Source: JBKBYG01 sp046313435
GTDB lineage: Bacteria; Pseudomonadota; Alphaproteobacteria; Rickettsiales; Arcanibacteraceae
Direction: 5' to 3'
DNA length: 64,000 nt
Assembly: GCA_046313435.1 (NCBI GenBank)
Contig: JBKBYG010000005.1
Coordinates: 1 to 64,000, forward strand
The position numbers and the translations under genes were made by a program. Shown piece after piece: positions 63,405 through 64,000 of this stretch (positions within the stretch are counted from its first letter, which is position 1; each line of letters starts with the position of its first letter). Below the pieces are notes generated by a model that was not told where the DNA came from, did not search any database, and worked only from the letters and a program-made list of their open reading frames with translations.

Positions 63405-64000
63405 TTAATTCATTTCTTTTAGCCAAAAGATTATTCTACAAGTTTTGTTGTTACTAGTATCGTTAAACATATAGCTAGAACTTGTAAAGCTATTCCAAGT
63501 TGCTCCACTCCAATAATTACTTACACATTTACAGCTTGTTGAAGGTGAGGCGCAAGTAGTATCCATATCGCTCCCTCTTGCTACATACACCATACCTGAG
63601 CTGGGCAAACCATCATCAACTTTAACATCTATTGCCGTAGCTAATAATCTATTAATTGCAGAAGCCCAGGGTAAAGAAGAAGAAATACCACTTAATCCTA
63701 AATAAGTTCCGATTCTATTATATAAAGGTGAACTAGTATTTTGATCATATAAAATGTAATAAGCTCCATCTATTTTTGATTGAGGGAAAGGAATACTAGA
63801 GCTTATTTGGGGGTAATTTACTAAATTAGCTAATTTTAAATGCTGCCATGCATAAGTAGGTTCAGCCTGAATATCTGCTGTGTTTGCTACACCTGTTCCA
63901 ATAGTGCTATCTTCATTTCCATTATTGGCACTGCTCCAAATTGTGGATGCTTTTATATCTCCAGGTAAACCGCCATATCTTTGTTCAAAGATTTTTACCG
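63405..64000 (-). CDS. Prepilin-like protein, N-terminus beyond the window
   Basis: The minus-strand frame is open from the right edge to the stop at 63405 (about 198 residues). The visible part begins VKIFEQRYGGLPGDIKAS and contains the LPGD segment, YAWQHLKLANLVNYP, AIDVKVDDGLPSSG and a terminal Cys block ending CRIIFWLKEMN. This is the same order as in the three complete pilins. The prepilin leader must lie to the right of the window. An internal TTG at 63608 would give only a fragment. It converges with the zinc-ribbon pseudogene with one base between stops. Confidence 0.85.
   Translation of the reverse strand, partial: VKIFEQRYGGLPGDIKASTIWSSANNGNEDSTIGTGVANTADIQAEPTYAWQHLKLANLVNYPQISSSIPFPQSKIDGAYYILYDQNTSSPLYNRIGTYLGLSGISSSLPWASAINRLLATAIDVKVDDGLPSSGMVYVARGSDMDTTCASPSTSCKCVSNYWSGATWNSFTSSSYMFNDTSNNKTCRIIFWLKEMN

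Noticed and set aside
63405..63608. Short independent 67-residue protein
   Set aside because: Its apparent start is an internal Leu codon (TTG) of a pilin-like frame that is open to the window edge.
1..64000. CRISPR array, insertion sequence, prophage or rRNA operon
   Set aside because: I saw no regularly spaced repeats, no transposase or integrase, no phage structural genes and no rRNA sequence. The only clear tandem repeat is the 2 x 33 bp unit at 61.4 kb.

Overview
The window is very AT-rich and gene-dense and looks like the chromosome of an obligate intracellular alphaproteobacterium of the order Rickettsiales. The evidence is an rvh-type type IV secretion cluster with four tandem virB6 genes, a Rickettsia-like isocitrate dehydrogenase, flavin-dependent thymidylate synthase, NDUFA12, and ankyrin and other repeat proteins. 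A flagellar export gene (flhA), type IV pilus motor ATPases and four prepilin-like genes point to a flagellum- and pilus-bearing lineage such as Midichloriaceae (for example a Jidaibacter-like amoeba symbiont). That placement is an inference from gene content, not from a phylogeny.

Layout. 0-9 kb: housekeeping genes (trmJ-cysS, lpxC, icd) mixed with accessory genes (a CHMI tautomerase, an apparently exported methyltransferase, two unknown proteins) and a first pilin. 9-18 kb: a membrane protein, ygfZ and DUF2628 run, tRNA-Val, then envelope genes (rlpA, two DD-carboxypeptidases, nagZ), a leucine-rich-like protein with a degenerate C-terminal F-box-like segment, and an XRE-cupin regulator divergent from a ybaK-DUF2000 pair across a perfect 18-bp palindrome. 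18-30.5 kb: the minus-strand operon virB3-virB4-virB6 x4. 30.7-41.7 kb: dxs, an ankyrin protein, an isolated flhA, then three large unrecognised proteins (coiled-coil/hydrophobic, ankyrin-like, LRR plus F-box-like) that look like candidate secretion substrates. 41.7-48.3 kb: secF, terC, thyX, rpsD, a small acidic protein, and an OprO/P-like porin next to a PstS-like protein. 48.4-55 kb: pilU-like, pilT and TPR genes, a MoeA-like protein lacking several catalytic residues, and a divergent pilin pair. 55-61 kb: NDUFA12-mlaD, a tRNA with CAT anticodon, comF, an MFS-MarR pair, a PfkB kinase, kdsB and tRNA-Lys. 61-64 kb: a decaying stretch with a 10-G tract, a frameshifted coiled-coil gene carrying a 33-bp tandem duplication, a remnant of a HAD-like gene, a zinc-ribbon gene whose parts lie in three frames, and a pilin gene running off the window end.

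Together the genes describe a symbiont that still makes lipid A and Kdo (lpxC, kdsB) and peptidoglycan-active enzymes, and has host-interaction machinery: T4SS, pili, and proteins built from eukaryote-like repeats. The least described parts are the effector-like genes at 36.4-41.7 kb and 14.4-15.4 kb and the signal-peptide methyltransferase at 4.6-5.5 kb. Family assignments come from reading motifs by eye; no database search was run.
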